Of a DNA stretch of 64,000 nucleotides, positions 44,636-57,269 are shown piece by piece. The translations under genes were made by a program, and so were the position numbers. Below the pieces are notes generated by a model, which was not told the DNA's origin, searched no databases, and was given only the letters and a program-made list of their open reading frames with translations. Source of the stretch: Sphingopyxis alaskensis RB2256 (GTDB taxonomy: Bacteria; Pseudomonadota; Alphaproteobacteria; Sphingomonadales; Sphingomonadaceae); assembly GCF_000013985.1 (NCBI RefSeq), contig NC_008048.1, forward strand, positions 2,542,001-2,606,000, written 5' to 3'. Position 1 is the first letter of the stretch. Every line of letters starts with the position of its first letter.

Positions 44636-47600
44636 ATGATCGCTCGTATCGTTACCTGGGCGGTCGAAAAGCGCTGGCTTGTCGTCCTGCTCACCGCCAT
44701 CGCCGCCATAATCGGGGCGACAGCATTGTCGCGCCTGCCGATCGACGCGGTTCCCGACATCACCAACAACCAGATCCAGATCAACGTCCGCGCCCCCGCG
44801 CTCTCGCCCGAACTCGTCGAGAAGCAGGTCGCCTTCCCGATCGAGACCGCGCTCGCGGGGATCCCCGGCCTCGATCACACAAGGTCGCTGAGCCGCAACG
44901 GCTTCGCGCAGGTCACCGCGGTCTTCGACGATTCGACCGACATTTATTTCGCGCGCCAGCAGGTCGGCGAACGCCTCAACGAGGCAACCGAGAATATACC
45001 CGACGGGGTTCGCCCGGAGATGGGGCCGATCGCGACGGGTCTCGGCGACGTCTATATGTGGACGGTCCGCCTCGCGCACCGCAAAGACGATGCGCACAAG
45101 GCCGGCGAGCCCGGCCTCCAGCCTGACGGCAGCTATGTGACCCCCGAAGGCGAACGGCTCGTCACCGAGGCCGACAAGTCGACCTATCTTCGCACGACGC
45201 AGGACTGGATCGTCACGCCGCTCGTCCGGACGGTTCCCGGCGTCGCGGGCGTCGATGCGATCGGCGGCTATTCGAAGCAGTATCTGGTCGTTCCCGACGT
45301 GCAGCGCCTCGCCGCGCTCGACCTCAGCCTCACCGAGCTCGCCGAAGCCCTCGAACGCAACAATAGTGCGGTCGGCGGCGGCGTCGTCGAGCGCAATGGC
45401 GAAGGGCTCGCCGTTCGTTCGGACGCGTTGGTCCGCGACACCGCCGAGCTGGCACGCACCGTCGTCGCAACGCGCGCGGGCGTTCCGATCACGCTCGACC
45501 AGGTGGCGACGGTCCGCACCGGACAGGCGGTTCGCATGGGTTCAGCCTCTGAAAATGGCACCGAAGTCGTCGTCGGCACCGCGGTCATGCGCATCGGCGA
45601 GAACAGCCGGACGGTCGCGACCGCGGTCGCAGACCGGCTGAAGGAGGTAAACGCCTCGCTGCCGCCCGATGTCGTTATCGAGCCGGCGCTCGATCGTACC
45701 AAGCTCGTCAATTCGACGATCTGGACGGTCGGCAAGAACCTGACCGAGGGTGCGCTGCTCGTCATTGTCGTGCTTTTCCTGCTGCTCGGCAATTTCCGCG
45801 CAGCGCTGATCGCGGCGCTCGTCATCCCGATCACGATGCTGCTCACCAGCTTCGGCATGCTGCGCGCCGGCGTCTCGGCGAACCTGATGAGCCTCGGCGC
45901 ACTCGACTTCGGCCTCATCGTCGATGGCGCCGTCATCATCGTCGAGAATGCGCTGCGGCGCATGGCCGACCTCCAGCATCGCCACGGCCGCATCCTGACC
46001 GTCCAGGAACGTCTCGCGACCGTTGCATCGGCCGCGCGCGAGATGGTGCGACCGTCTGTCTACGGGCAGGCGATCATCATCCTCGTCTATGTGCCCTTGC
46101 TCACCTTGAGCGGGGTCGAGGGCAAGACCTTCATCCCGATGGCGCTGACCGTGATCATCGCGCTCGCTTTCGCCTTCATCCTCTCGCTCACATTCGTCCC
46201 CGCCGCGATCGCGATCTGGCTTTCGAAGCGGGTCGAAGAAAAAGAGGGCCGCATCATGGCGTGGCTGAAGCAACGCTACGAGCCGGGTCTCGACCGCGCG
46301 ATTAGCAAGCCCAAGATCACCCTCGGCGCGGGCATCGGGGGGTTCGTCATCGCGATCCTCGCCTTCTTCTCACTCGGCCAGGTCTTCCTGCCGCAGCTCG
46401 ACGAGGGAGATCTCCTGATCCAGGCGTTTCGCGTGCCCTCGACGTCCGTCGAACAGAGCCAGGCCATGCAAGTGCCGATCGAGCGGATGCTCGCAAGGCA
46501 GCCCGAGGTCGCGATCGTCTTCTCGAAGACCGGCACGGCGGACCTCGCGTCCGATCCGATGCCGCCCAACGCGACCGACAATTTCGTGATCCTCAAGCCT
46601 CGCAAAGAATGGCCCGACCCAAGCCTCCCCAAGGCCGAACTCGTCGAGCGGCTGGAGAAGGAACTGAACAAGATCCCGGGCAATGCCTATGAGATCACTC
46701 AGCCGATCCAGATGCGCTTCAACGAGCTGATTGCGGGCGTGCGCGGTGACATTGCGATCAAGGTCTATGGCGACGACTTCGACGCGATGAACGCGACCGC
46801 GCAGCAAGTCGCCGCAATCTTGCGGAAGACCGAAGGCGCGAGCGACGTGCGCGTCGAAGAAACCGAAGGTCTCTCGATGCTCGACATTCGGGCGAACCGC
46901 GACGCGATGGCGCGGCTCGGCGTCAGCGCGCGTGACGTGCAGGATGTCGTCACCGCAACGATCGGCGGCCGCGAGGCCGGCACGATCTTCGAAGGCGACC
47001 GGCGCTTCCCGATCGTCATCCGGCTGTCCGACGCGCAGCGCGCTGACCTGTCGGTGCTCGAACAGGTACAGGTCCCGGTGGCGGGCGGCGCCTTCGTGCC
47101 GCTTGCGAGCGTCGCCGATATCCGTATCGTCGAGGGACCGAACCAGATCAGCCGCGAAAACGGGAAGAGGCGCGTCGTCGTCCAGGCCAACGTCCGCGGC
47201 CGCGCGATCTCCGACGTCGTGGCCGACGCCAAGGCCGGCATCGCTAAGGATGTTCGCCTCCCCGCCGGCAGCTACCTTGAATGGGGCGGCCAGTTCGAGA
47301 ATCTCGCCTCCGCACGCGACCGGCTTCAGCTCGTCGTCCCGGCCTGCTTCATCCTGATCCTGCTGCTGCTCTATGGCGCGCTTCGATCGTCGCGCGATGC
47401 GGCGATCGTGTTCACCGGGGTTCCGCTGGCACTGATCGGCGGCGTGCTAGCACTGTTCCTGCGCGGGATGGACTTCTCCATCTCGGCAGCAGTCGGGTTC
47501 ATCGCGCTCTCGGGTATCGCGGTGCTCAACGGCCTCGTGATGGTGTCGTCGATCCAGGAACTGATGCGCTCGGGCATGGCGCGGGCCGAAGCCGCAAGGC

Positions 47601-47863
47601 AAGGCGCGCTCATGCGCCTTCGCCCCGTCGTGATGACCGCGCTCGTCGCCAGCCTCGGGTTCGTGCCGATGGCGCTCGCGACCGGCGCGGGCGCCGAAGT
47701 GCAGAAGCCGCTCGCGACGGTGGTGATTGGGGGACTGATCTCGGCGACCCTGCTCACGCTCTTCGTACTTCCGACCCTCTATGCCCGCTATGGCAGCCGG
47801 GAAGCCGACCTGCGGGAAGATCATTTGCAGTACGACGACAGCCTATCTGCGAGCACCCCCTAA
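44636..47863 (+). CDS. czcA: CzcA heavy-metal RND efflux pump
   Basis: It is 1075 residues with twelve membrane helices. HME-RND features include DFGLIVDGAVIIVEN (the proton-relay Asp/Glu of helix 4), FLPQLDEGDLLIQAFRVPS and FSKTGTADLASDPMPPNATD, typical of CzcA rather than CusA. It pumps divalent cations (Zn, Cd, Co) out through CzcC using proton influx. The operon is DUF3703, CzcI-like, czcC, czcB, czcA and is probably driven by the operator at 41382-41412. Confidence 0.95.
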   Translation: MIARIVTWAVEKRWLVVLLTAIAAIIGATALSRLPIDAVPDITNNQIQINVRAPALSPELVEKQVAFPIETALAGIPGLDHTRSLSRNGFAQVTAVFDDSTDIYFARQQVGERLNEATENIPDGVRPEMGPIATGLGDVYMWTVRLAHRKDDAHKAGEPGLQPDGSYVTPEGERLVTEADKSTYLRTTQDWIVTPLVRTVPGVAGVDAIGGYSKQYLVVPDVQRLAALDLSLTELAEALERNNSAVGGGVVERNGEGLAVRSDALVRDTAELARTVVATRAGVPITLDQVATVRTGQAVRMGSASENGTEVVVGTAVMRIGENSRTVATAVADRLKEVNASLPPDVVIEPALDRTKLVNSTIWTVGKNLTEGALLVIVVLFLLLGNFRAALIAALVIPITMLLTSFGMLRAGVSANLMSLGALDFGLIVDGAVIIVENALRRMADLQHRHGRILTVQERLATVASAAREMVRPSVYGQAIIILVYVPLLTLSGVEGKTFIPMALTVIIALAFAFILSLTFVPAAIAIWLSKRVEEKEGRIMAWLKQRYEPGLDRAISKPKITLGAGIGGFVIAILAFFSLGQVFLPQLDEGDLLIQAFRVPSTSVEQSQAMQVPIERMLARQPEVAIVFSKTGTADLASDPMPPNATDNFVILKPRKEWPDPSLPKAELVERLEKELNKIPGNAYEITQPIQMRFNELIAGVRGDIAIKVYGDDFDAMNATAQQVAAILRKTEGASDVRVEETEGLSMLDIRANRDAMARLGVSARDVQDVVTATIGGREAGTIFEGDRRFPIVIRLSDAQRADLSVLEQVQVPVAGGAFVPLASVADIRIVEGPNQISRENGKRRVVVQANVRGRAISDVVADAKAGIAKDVRLPAGSYLEWGGQFENLASARDRLQLVVPACFILILLLLYGALRSSRDAAIVFTGVPLALIGGVLALFLRGMDFSISAAVGFIALSGIAVLNGLVMVSSIQELMRSGMARAEAARQGALMRLRPVVMTALVASLGFVPMALATGAGAEVQKPLATVVIGGLISATLLTLFVLPTLYARYGSREADLREDHLQYDDSLSASTP

Positions 47864-48057
47864 TGATCAGCACGACAAGACGCGCGGCACGCAAGGCTGC
47901 GGTTCTGTTGAACCGGCGGGCGACCATGCTGCTCGCTGGCGCCCGGGCGCCGATTCTCGACGACTTCGTGAACAGGTTGCCACATTGCCCGGCGATTCAC
48001 ATCGTAAGGGATCAGAATTCTAAAAATCTGGATCCAGGTCCAGCCCGGAACGGATGA
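47863..48057 (+). CDS. Possible small ORF coupled to czcA
   Basis: Its ATG overlaps the czcA stop as TAATG and codes for 64 residues (MISTTRRAARKAAVLLNRRA...). The start arrangement suggests translational coupling, but the sequence has no recognised family, no signal and a basic, low-information composition. It may be chance. Confidence 0.25.
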   Translation: MISTTRRAARKAAVLLNRRATMLLAGARAPILDDFVNRLPHCPAIHIVRDQNSKNLDPGPARNG

Positions 48058-48597
48058 GGTGCTCGTCACCGGAAGCGCCCAACGAGCCGGGACGAGCAGA
48101 GTCGTAAACCGCGGGCATCTTCACGCTTCCGCCGACATCGTCGGTGGAAGCGAGTCGATCATCGCAGACGCGCGCTAGACCTGTCCGATTTCCCCGTGCG
48201 TTAGATATTCCGCCCGGTTCGGCGTATCTATACCGATTTGAACATCTATCTGCTCCGCAACCGCTTGGCTGGAGTGGGTGGAAATCGCTGCCGGAGAACA
48301 TGACAACGTCCTCTTCCGCCTCGGCCGGGCAGCCGTTTCCGAAGGGGTCACGCCGTTGGCGTTCCACTCCAGCAATTTTGACGCAACCCAGCCGATCGGA
48401 GGGACCGACTCATTCTACTGCGCGCTTGGGCCCCGATCCGGTAGTTGCAGCACGCTAAGCGCCAATCCTTTCCTAGACACACCCGTCGGCTCGCCGTCAT
48501 CATATTACGTCCTTATTACGCGAGACGAAATGCGGCTCGACGTAACGCGGCATATTACGCCGCCTTTTGGCGTAAGTGACTGGAATTACTAGGAAAA
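48058..48597. other. Gene-free stretch leading to a tRNA scar
   Basis: No supported gene was found. The last 100 bases hold several copies of TTACG/CGTAA (around 48505, 48515, 48555 and 48571) and a perfect inverted repeat TTACGCC/GGCGTAA with a 7-base loop, just before the tRNA-Gly fragment. Clustered short repeats beside a tRNA end can be arm sites of an integrase, but no integrase gene is in the window. Confidence 0.4.
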
Positions 48598-48598
48598 C

Positions 48599-48627
48599 TG
48601 GAGCGGGCGAAGGGATTCGAACCCTCG
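48599..48627 (-). other. 3' end of a tRNA-Gly gene (T arm, acceptor strand, CCA)
   Basis: The minus strand reads GAGGG (T stem), TTCGAAT (T loop), CCCTT (T stem), CGCCCGC (acceptor), T and CCA. The U73 discriminator and acceptor strand fit alphaproteobacterial tRNA-Gly. The rest of the tRNA is missing and IS-like coding sequence follows directly. Isolated tRNA 3' ends are the usual trace of att sites of genomic islands. Confidence 0.75.
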
Positions 48628-48867
48628 ATCGCCGAGCTATGCCGCAAGGAAGGCATTGCCCAGAGCCTGTATTACACCTGGTCGAAGGAGTTCATGGAAG
48701 CTGGCAAGCGCCGCCTGGCCGGCGACACCGCCCGTGCCGCGACCACCGGAGAGGTCCAGGACCTGCGCCGCGAAGCCCGGGCCCTGAAGGAATGCGTGGC
48801 CGATCTGACACTGGAAAACCGTCTGCTCAAAAAAAGCATGGTCGCGGATGGGGGCAACGACGAATGA
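48628..48867 (+). pseudogene. IS3-family transposase OrfA, 5'-truncated
   Basis: The frame reads IAELCRKEGIAQSLYYTWSKEFMEAGKRRLAG...LRREARALKECVADLTLENRLLKKSM, the end of the OrfA helix-turn-helix and its leucine-zipper-like coil. The N-terminal third is absent; the frame instead runs back into the tRNA-Gly fragment. It ends in ATGA, overlapping OrfB. Confidence 0.8.
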
Positions 48868-49844
48868 GATATCCCGCATCCGAGAAGCTCGAGATCATCA
48901 GAACCGTCGAGCAGTCGCACCTGTCGGCCAAGCGCACGCTGGACCAACTCGGCATCCCTCGTCGGACATTCTACCGCTGGTATGATCGCTACCTCGAAGG
49001 CGGGCCGGAGGCGTTGGAAGATCGGCCATCGGCGCCGAGCCGGGTGTGGAACCGCATCCCGGCGGGCATCCACGACCAGATCATCGAGCTGGCGCTGGAA
49101 CAGTCTGAGCTGAGCCCCCGGGAACTGGCCGTGCGCTTCACCGAAGGGCAGCGCTACTTCGTGTCGGAATCCACGGTTTACCGCCTGTTGAAGGCCCACG
49201 ACCTGATCACCAGCCCGGCCTATGTCGTGATCAAGGCTGCCGATCAGTTCCACACGAAAACCACGCGGCCGAACGAGATGTGGCAGACCGACTTCACCTA
49301 CTTCAAGATCATCGGGTGGGGCTGGATGTATCTGTCGACCGTGCTCGACGACTTCTCACGCTACATCATCGCCTGGAAGCTGTGCACCAACATGCGAGCC
49401 GAGGACGTCACCGACACGCTGGACCTCGCCCTGGCGGCTTCTGGTTGCGACAGCGCCACGGTGCTGCACAAACCCCGGATACTCAGCGATAATGGCCCCA
49501 GCTACATCGCGGGTGAGCTGGCGGAATACATCGAGGCCCGGAAGATGAGCCATGTCCGCGGCGCCCCGTGTCATCCCCAAACCCAGGGCAAGATCGAGCG
49601 CTGGCACCAGACCCTGAAAAACCGCATCTTGCTGGAAAACTACTTCCTGCCCGGCGACCTCGAAGCCCACATCGAGACCTTCGTCGAGCACTACAATCGC
49701 CAGCGATACCACGAGAGCCTGGCCAACGTGACGCCTGCCGACGCCTACTTCGGCAGGGCTCCGGCAATCATCAAACTGCGCGAAAGGATCAAGCGACAGA
49801 CCATCGAACATCGGCGCTTGCAGCACCGCAAGTTCGCCGCCTAA
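48864..49844 (+). CDS. IS3-family transposase OrfB (DDE integrase core)
   Basis: It is 326 residues. A helix-turn-helix part (HLSAKRTLDQLGIPRRTFYRWYDRY) is followed by the rve integrase core with the catalytic residues in MWQTDFTYF (Asp), LSDNGPSYIA (Asp) and QGKIERWHQTLKN (Glu). The ATG at 48864 overlaps the OrfA stop; many IS3 elements also make an OrfAB fusion by frameshift. It appears intact. Confidence 0.9.
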   Translation: MRYPASEKLEIIRTVEQSHLSAKRTLDQLGIPRRTFYRWYDRYLEGGPEALEDRPSAPSRVWNRIPAGIHDQIIELALEQSELSPRELAVRFTEGQRYFVSESTVYRLLKAHDLITSPAYVVIKAADQFHTKTTRPNEMWQTDFTYFKIIGWGWMYLSTVLDDFSRYIIAWKLCTNMRAEDVTDTLDLALAASGCDSATVLHKPRILSDNGPSYIAGELAEYIEARKMSHVRGAPCHPQTQGKIERWHQTLKNRILLENYFLPGDLEAHIETFVEHYNRQRYHESLANVTPADAYFGRAPAIIKLRERIKRQTIEHRRLQHRKFAA

Positions 49845-50205
49845 CATCAACCCCCTGACGAGGTCCGCACTCCGCTAATCTACGCCGCGAGTTGTGCCGA
49901 ATGTTCTGACGACGGACACCTATTTAACCGACGGCCTTCCCTGAGTGGAACGAGAGCCACATAGACCGTCGCGATCATTTGGCACGGAGCGCCGCCGCGA
50001 TCGATGCGCGAACAGAAGGAAGCCGCGCCCACGGTAAGCCGGTGACGGTTAAGGTGGCGCAACACAAGAGGAGTGAGTCCGACAAGGCTGAGGGGAATGT
50101 GATTTTTGCGTATATCAGAGAATGACGATCCGAATGAAGGCGAGTTGCAATCATGCCGCCTGGTGAAAGGCGGTTGAGCTGGAAATCTGACAGGAGCTTC
50201 TGACA
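49845..50205. other. Gene-free stretch before the second copper ATPase
   Basis: No supported gene was found. It contains the right end of the IS element and, at 50089-50113, TGAGGGG and GCGTAT separated by 12 rather than 14 bases. AGGAG at 50192-50196 is the ribosome site of the ATPase. Confidence 0.45.
50089..50113 (+). promoter_or_regulatory. Spacing-variant ECF-like promoter before the second copper ATPase
   Basis: Both elements are perfect (TGAGGGG and GCGTAT), but the gap is 12 bases instead of 14. It is 92 bases before the ATPase ATG and correctly oriented. A 2-base deletion may have weakened it, or it may be coincidental. Confidence 0.35.
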
Positions 50206-52527
<2,322 letters not shown>

Positions 52528-52977
52528 TCCGTGCGGCGCTTCGCACATTGCGTATACGGGCGAGGAACAGCGAACAGCATCTCTCGGGCAAGCTCGGTTT
52601 GATGAGCGAAACCAAAGTCCCTCTCGGGAATATGCGCGAGGCTCACGAACGCGGGGCGGATCTTCGGGTGTGTCGAGGGGCGGTTGCTGAGAGGGAAACA
52701 AGCGAGCCCAACGACAACTTATGACCCGCTTCGCACCCTCGGCGGGCCATTCCCCAACCGGCTGCCTCGGTCGCGACCCGCCGGAGAATCTCGGGCATCC
52801 GGACCCGGACTGGTCGGTCAGGATCATGAAACGGCCTGACCTCGGACGAGGATCCAGTCGCATGATCCGTGCGAATACCGGGCCGCTCCAGAGTGGATTC
52901 GTAACTTACGTATATTGAAGGGACGGTCGGGACGGCATTGAGGCGATCTAGCTCAAGACAGCTAATGGAGCGCGATC
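52528..52977. other. Gene-free stretch before aldehyde dehydrogenase
   Basis: I see no gene, tRNA or clear operator here. Short frames on both strands have no ribosome site or recognisable family. Confidence 0.4.
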
Positions 52978-54498
52978 ATGTTCGAACAGGCCTTCAGCAC
53001 CATCAATGCCGCGCCGTCCTTCCGGCATCGCTATGACAATTTCATCGGTGGTCGTTGGAGTCCCCCCGCTGCGGGAGAATATTTCGCCGATACGAGCCCG
53101 ATCAACGGCGCCCTGATCGCCGAGTTCGCGCTGTCAACACCGGAAGATGTCGAGCGCGCGCTCGATGCGGCGCACGCGGCCAAGGATCAGTGGGCCAAGA
53201 TATCACCAGCCGAGCGTGCGCGGTTGCTCAACCGGATCGCCGACCGGCTGGAAGACAATCTGGAGCTGCTGGCCTTCGCCGAGACGATCGACAACGGCAA
53301 GCCGATCCGCGAGACGCGTACCGCAGACGTGCCTCTGGCGATCGACCACTTCCGCTACTTCGCCGGCTGCATCCGGGCGGAAGAGGGCGCGATCTCGACG
53401 ATCGATGCCGACACGATCGCCTATCATTTCCGCGAGCCGCTTGGCGTCGTCGGGCAGATCATCCCGTGGAACTTCCCGCTGCTCATGGCAGCCTGGAAAA
53501 TCGCTCCGGCACTTGCCGCGGGCAATTGCACGGTGATCAAACCTGCGTCCCAGACGCCTTTGACATTGCTGATGTTCGCAGAGCTCACCGCCGATATTCT
53601 GCCGCCTGGCGTGTTCAACGTCGTGACGGGACCTGGACGGACCGTTGGCCAGGCGATCGCCGCCAATCCACGGATCGCCAAGGTCTCCTTTACGGGCGAG
53701 ACGGTCACCGGCAAGCAGATCATGCATGCGGCCGCCGACCATCTCATCCCCCAGACGATGGAACTTGGCGGCAAGTCGCCCAACATCTTCATGGCCGACG
53801 TGCTCGACGAGGAGGACGCCTTCTTCGACAAGGCGCTGGAGGGCTTCACGCTCTTCGCGTTCAACAAAGGCGAGGTCTGCACCTGTCCCTCGCGCGCGTT
53901 GATCCACGAATCGATCTTCGACCGTTTCATCGAGCGCGCCGTGGCGCGTGTCACAGCGATCCGCCAAGGCGACCCGCTCGACCCTTCGGTCCAGATCGGC
54001 GCCCAGGCGTCCGAAGATCAGCTCCACAAGATCCTCGGCTATATCGACATCGGAAAAGCCGAGGGTGCGCAATGCCTGACCGGCGGCGCGCGGGCGCTCC
54101 CCGGCGGCGAACTCGATCGGGGCTATTTCGTGCAGCCCACCGTGTTCCTCGGCGAAAATCGGATGCGCATCTTCCAGGAAGAGATCTTCGGGCCGGTGCT
54201 GTCGGTGACCACATTCAAGACAGTCGACGAGGCGATCGCGATCGCCAACGATACCGCCTACGGCCTCGGCGCGGGCGTCTGGACCCGCAACGGCAACACG
54301 GCCTACCGGCTCGGCCGCGCGATCGAGGCCGGGCGGGTCTGGACCAACTGCTACCATCACTATCCCGCACATGCCGCTTTCGGCGGATATAAGGCGTCGG
54401 GTTTCGGACGCGAAAATCACAAGATGATGCTCGACCATTATCAGCAGACCAAGAACCTGCTCGTCTCCTATGACGAGCATGCGCTCGGCCTGTTCTGA
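52978..54498 (+). CDS. NAD-dependent aldehyde dehydrogenase
   Basis: It is 506 residues. [32 protein letters not shown] binds the cofactor; the Glu in [11 protein letters not shown] and the Cys in [13 protein letters not shown] are catalytic; [10 protein letters not shown] is the late family motif. It is closest to the ExaC/AldA type acting on acetaldehyde and other aliphatic aldehydes. It precedes an alcohol dehydrogenase by 24 bases, making a two-step alcohol-to-acid unit. Confidence 0.93.
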   Translation: MFEQAFSTINAAPSFRHRYDNFIGGRWSPPAAGEYFADTSPINGALIAEFALSTPEDVERALDAAHAAKDQWAKISPAERARLLNRIADRLEDNLELLAFAETIDNGKPIRETRTADVPLAIDHFRYFAGCIRAEEGAISTIDADTIAYHFREPLGVVGQIIPWNFPLLMAAWKIAPALAAGNCTVIKPASQTPLTLLMFAELTADILPPGVFNVVTGPGRTVGQAIAANPRIAKVSFTGETVTGKQIMHAAADHLIPQTMELGGKSPNIFMADVLDEEDAFFDKALEGFTLFAFNKGEVCTCPSRALIHESIFDRFIERAVARVTAIRQGDPLDPSVQIGAQASEDQLHKILGYIDIGKAEGAQCLTGGARALPGGELDRGYFVQPTVFLGENRMRIFQEEIFGPVLSVTTFKTVDEAIAIANDTAYGLGAGVWTRNGNTAYRLGRAIEAGRVWTNCYHHYPAHAAFGGYKASGFGRENHKMMLDHYQQTKNLLVSYDEHALGLF

Positions 54499-54522
54499 TC
54501 CCTCCCGGAAGGAGAAGCAGAC

Positions 54523-55548
54523 ATGGCGAAAACCATGAAGGCGGCGGTCGTCCGCGAATTCGGTAAGCCGCTGGTCATCGAAGAAGCGCCGATCCCGACG
54601 GTCGGACCCGGCCAGATCCTGGTAAAGGTCGCGGCGGCCGGCGTATGCCACACCGACCTGCATGCGGCCGAGGGCGACTGGCCGGTCAAGCCCAACCCGC
54701 CCTTCATTCCCGGGCATGAAGGCGTCGGACATGTCGCCGCCGTCGGATCGGGCGTCACTCTCATAAAAGAGGGCGACCGGGTCGGCGTCCCCTGGCTCTA
54801 CTCCGCCTGCGGGCATTGCGTGCATTGCCTGGGCGGCTGGGAGACGTTGTGCGAGAGCCAGCAGAATACCGGCTATTCGGTGAATGGCAGCTTCGCGGAA
54901 TATGTCCTCGCCGATCCAAATTATGTCGGGCATCTTCCCGACAATGTCGACTTCCTCGACATCGCGCCGATCCTCTGCGCCGGCGTCACCGTCTATAAAG
55001 GGCTGAAGGCCACCGAGGCGAAGCCCGGAGAGTGGGTGGTCGTCTCCGGGATCGGCGGGCTCGGCCACATGGCGGTGCAATATGCCCGCGCGATGGGTCT
55101 CAATGTGGCGGCGGTCGACGTCGACGACCGCAAGCTCGATCTCGCGACCCGTCTCGGCGCGGCGCTCACGGTCAACGCGCGCGAGGAGGATCCGTCAGCC
55201 GCCATCAAGCAGGCGATCGACGGTGCGCAGGGCGTCCTCGTCACCGCGGTCTCGCCCAAGGCCTTCCAGCAGGCGCTCGGCATGGTCCGGCGCGGTGGTA
55301 CGGTCGCGCTCAACGGCCTTCCACCGGGCGATTTTCCGCTGTCGATCTTCGACACCGTACTCAACGGCATCACCGTTCGCGGTTCGATCGTCGGCACCCG
55401 GCTCGACCTTCTCGAAGCACTGGCCTTCGCCGGCGAAGGCAAGGTGCATGCGACGGTGCACGCCGAAAAGCTGGAGAACATCAACGACGTCTTTGCGCGC
55501 ATGCGCCGCGGCGACATTGACGGGCGGATCGTTCTCGATCTGGCCTGA
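54523..55548 (+). CDS. adhP: Zinc-dependent alcohol dehydrogenase
   Basis: It is 341 residues, of the AdhP/AdhA class. Catalytic zinc ligands are in [15 protein letters not shown] and a later Cys ([11 protein letters not shown]); the structural zinc site is [15 protein letters not shown]; the NAD site is [17 protein letters not shown] precedes the ATG. It oxidises primary alcohols or reduces aldehydes with NAD(H) and is paired with the aldehyde dehydrogenase upstream. The next gene is a copper oxidase 26 bases downstream, so the pair may share the copper transcript. Confidence 0.93.
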   Translation: MAKTMKAAVVREFGKPLVIEEAPIPTVGPGQILVKVAAAGVCHTDLHAAEGDWPVKPNPPFIPGHEGVGHVAAVGSGVTLIKEGDRVGVPWLYSACGHCVHCLGGWETLCESQQNTGYSVNGSFAEYVLADPNYVGHLPDNVDFLDIAPILCAGVTVYKGLKATEAKPGEWVVVSGIGGLGHMAVQYARAMGLNVAAVDVDDRKLDLATRLGAALTVNAREEDPSAAIKQAIDGAQGVLVTAVSPKAFQQALGMVRRGGTVALNGLPPGDFPLSIFDTVLNGITVRGSIVGTRLDLLEALAFAGEGKVHATVHAEKLENINDVFARMRRGDIDGRIVLDLA

Positions 55549-55574
55549 CCATCTTCTGGCGAAAGAAACATTCA

Positions 55575-57269
55575 ATGCCCCTCCTTCATAGCTTGCCGAT
55601 CGCACGGCGCCACTTCGTTCAGGGGCTGGCGATTGGCGGAGCCGTCGCGGGCTTCGTCCCGGCACTGCAGGCGAAATCCCTCTCCGCATCGACGGCTGAA
55701 TTGAGCGGGACCGAATTCGACCTCGAGATCGCCGAGATCCCGGTCAACTATACCGGCAAGCGCCGGGTCGCGACGGCAGTGAACGGCGCCGTACCCGCGC
55801 CGGTCCTGCGCCTGCGCGAGGGCGACACCGTCACGCTGCGCGTTCGCAACAGCCTCAAGGAGATGTCCAGCATCCACTGGCACGGGATCATCCTGCCCGC
55901 AGAAATGGACGGCGTTCCGGGCATCAGCTTCGCCGGTATCGCGCCGGGCGAGACCTTCACCTATCGATTCGAAGTACGCCAAGTGGGCACCTACTGGTAC
56001 CACGCTCATACGCTTGCCGAGCAGACCGGACTTTATGGAGCGATTGTCGTCGAGCCGAGAGTGCCGATGGGTCCCGTTCCCCACCGCGACTATACCATCA
56101 TGCTGAGCGACTGGTCGGACGAACCACCGCTCCAGATCTTCACGAACCTCAAGAAGCTGAGCAGCTATTATAACTTCGCGCAGCCGACCGCCGGCGACTT
56201 TCTAGAGGATGTGAGCGAGTTGGGCCTCGCCAAAGCCCTCGAACGGCGGCGGATGTGGAACGGGTCGCGGATGAATCCGACCGACTACAGCGACCTTTCC
56301 GCAGCGACCTACACTTATCTTATGAACGGGACGACGCCTGCGGGCAACTGGACCGCCGTCGCCGCGCCCGGCGAGCATGTGCGCCTGCGCTTTGTGGGCG
56401 CGGGAACGGCGACCTTCTTCGACGTACGGATTCCCGGTGTGGAGCTGACAATCGTTTCGACCGACGGGCAGCCGGTGGTGCCGGTGACGGTCGAGGAGTT
56501 CCGGATCGGCCCGGGGGAAACCTATGATGTCGAGTTCACCATGCCCGATGGCAATGCGCGCACGATCTTCGCCCAGGCGATCGATCGGACCGGCTTTGCC
56601 CGCGGCACGATCGCGCCTGCTCCCGGCATGTCGGCACCGGTCCCCACCCTCGATGCGCGGCCCTGGCTCGATCCCGTCGACATGATGGGGGCGATGATGA
56701 CGATGGGCGGCGGCGAGCACGCCGGGCACGGCCTGACGGAGATGCCGCCGAAGGCCCGGCATGCCCGCACCGAATATGGTGCGAACACCGATATGCGCGT
56801 CGACTATCCCCGCGCCAATCTCGATGATCCCGGCGCCGGCCTGCGCGACCGCTCATGGCGTGTCCTGACGCTGGCGGACTTGCGGACACCCAATGGCGAT
56901 CCCGATCCGCGCGAGCCCGAACGCGAGATCGAGCTCCACCTCAACGGCAATATGGAGCGCTTCATCTGGGCGCTCGACGGAATCAAGCTCAATGACTCGC
57001 GGCCGCTCCACTTCAAGCCGAACGAGCGACTGCGCATCATCTTGGTCAACGACACGATGATGTCCCATCCGATGCACCTCCACGGCATGTGGAGCGATGT
57101 CGAAGGATCCGATGGCGCCTTCCAGGTCCGCAAGCATACGGTGGTGGTCCAGCCTGCCCAGAGGGTGAGCTTCCGCGTCACCGCCGATGCTATGGGTCGA
57201 TGGGCGTTTCACTGCCATCTGCTCTACCATATGGCGGCCGGCATGTTCCGGGAGGTCGTCGTCGCATGA
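55575..57269 (+). CDS. copA: Multicopper oxidase, CopA-like (second copy)
   Basis: It is 564 residues with a Tat signal (ARRHFVQGLAIGG). Copper ligands are in IHWHG, YWYHAHT, HPMHLHGMW and HCHLLYHMAAGM. The Met-rich insert is short (MMGAMMTMGGGEHAGHG), and the CPPEH module of the first CopA is absent, so the two are distinct lineages. It oxidises or binds Cu(I) in the periplasm. It overlaps copB2 by ATGA. Confidence 0.93.
   Translation: MPLLHSLPIARRHFVQGLAIGGAVAGFVPALQAKSLSASTAELSGTEFDLEIAEIPVNYTGKRRVATAVNGAVPAPVLRLREGDTVTLRVRNSLKEMSSIHWHGIILPAEMDGVPGISFAGIAPGETFTYRFEVRQVGTYWYHAHTLAEQTGLYGAIVVEPRVPMGPVPHRDYTIMLSDWSDEPPLQIFTNLKKLSSYYNFAQPTAGDFLEDVSELGLAKALERRRMWNGSRMNPTDYSDLSAATYTYLMNGTTPAGNWTAVAAPGEHVRLRFVGAGTATFFDVRIPGVELTIVSTDGQPVVPVTVEEFRIGPGETYDVEFTMPDGNARTIFAQAIDRTGFARGTIAPAPGMSAPVPTLDARPWLDPVDMMGAMMTMGGGEHAGHGLTEMPPKARHARTEYGANTDMRVDYPRANLDDPGAGLRDRSWRVLTLADLRTPNGDPDPREPEREIELHLNGNMERFIWALDGIKLNDSRPLHFKPNERLRIILVNDTMMSHPMHLHGMWSDVEGSDGAFQVRKHTVVVQPAQRVSFRVTADAMGRWAFHCHLLYHMAAGMFREVVVA

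Larger units (their letters stand above)
48628..49858 (+). mobile_element. IS3-family insertion sequence, left end missing
   Basis: It contains a truncated OrfA and a complete OrfB. The left end has been lost at the tRNA-Gly fragment, so no inverted-repeat pair can be matched and the right boundary is approximate. The element is probably immobile in itself although OrfB is intact. Confidence 0.7.

Noticed and set aside
52550..52555. GCGTAT after the second copper ATPase
   Set aside because: No AGGG-type -35 at the required distance.
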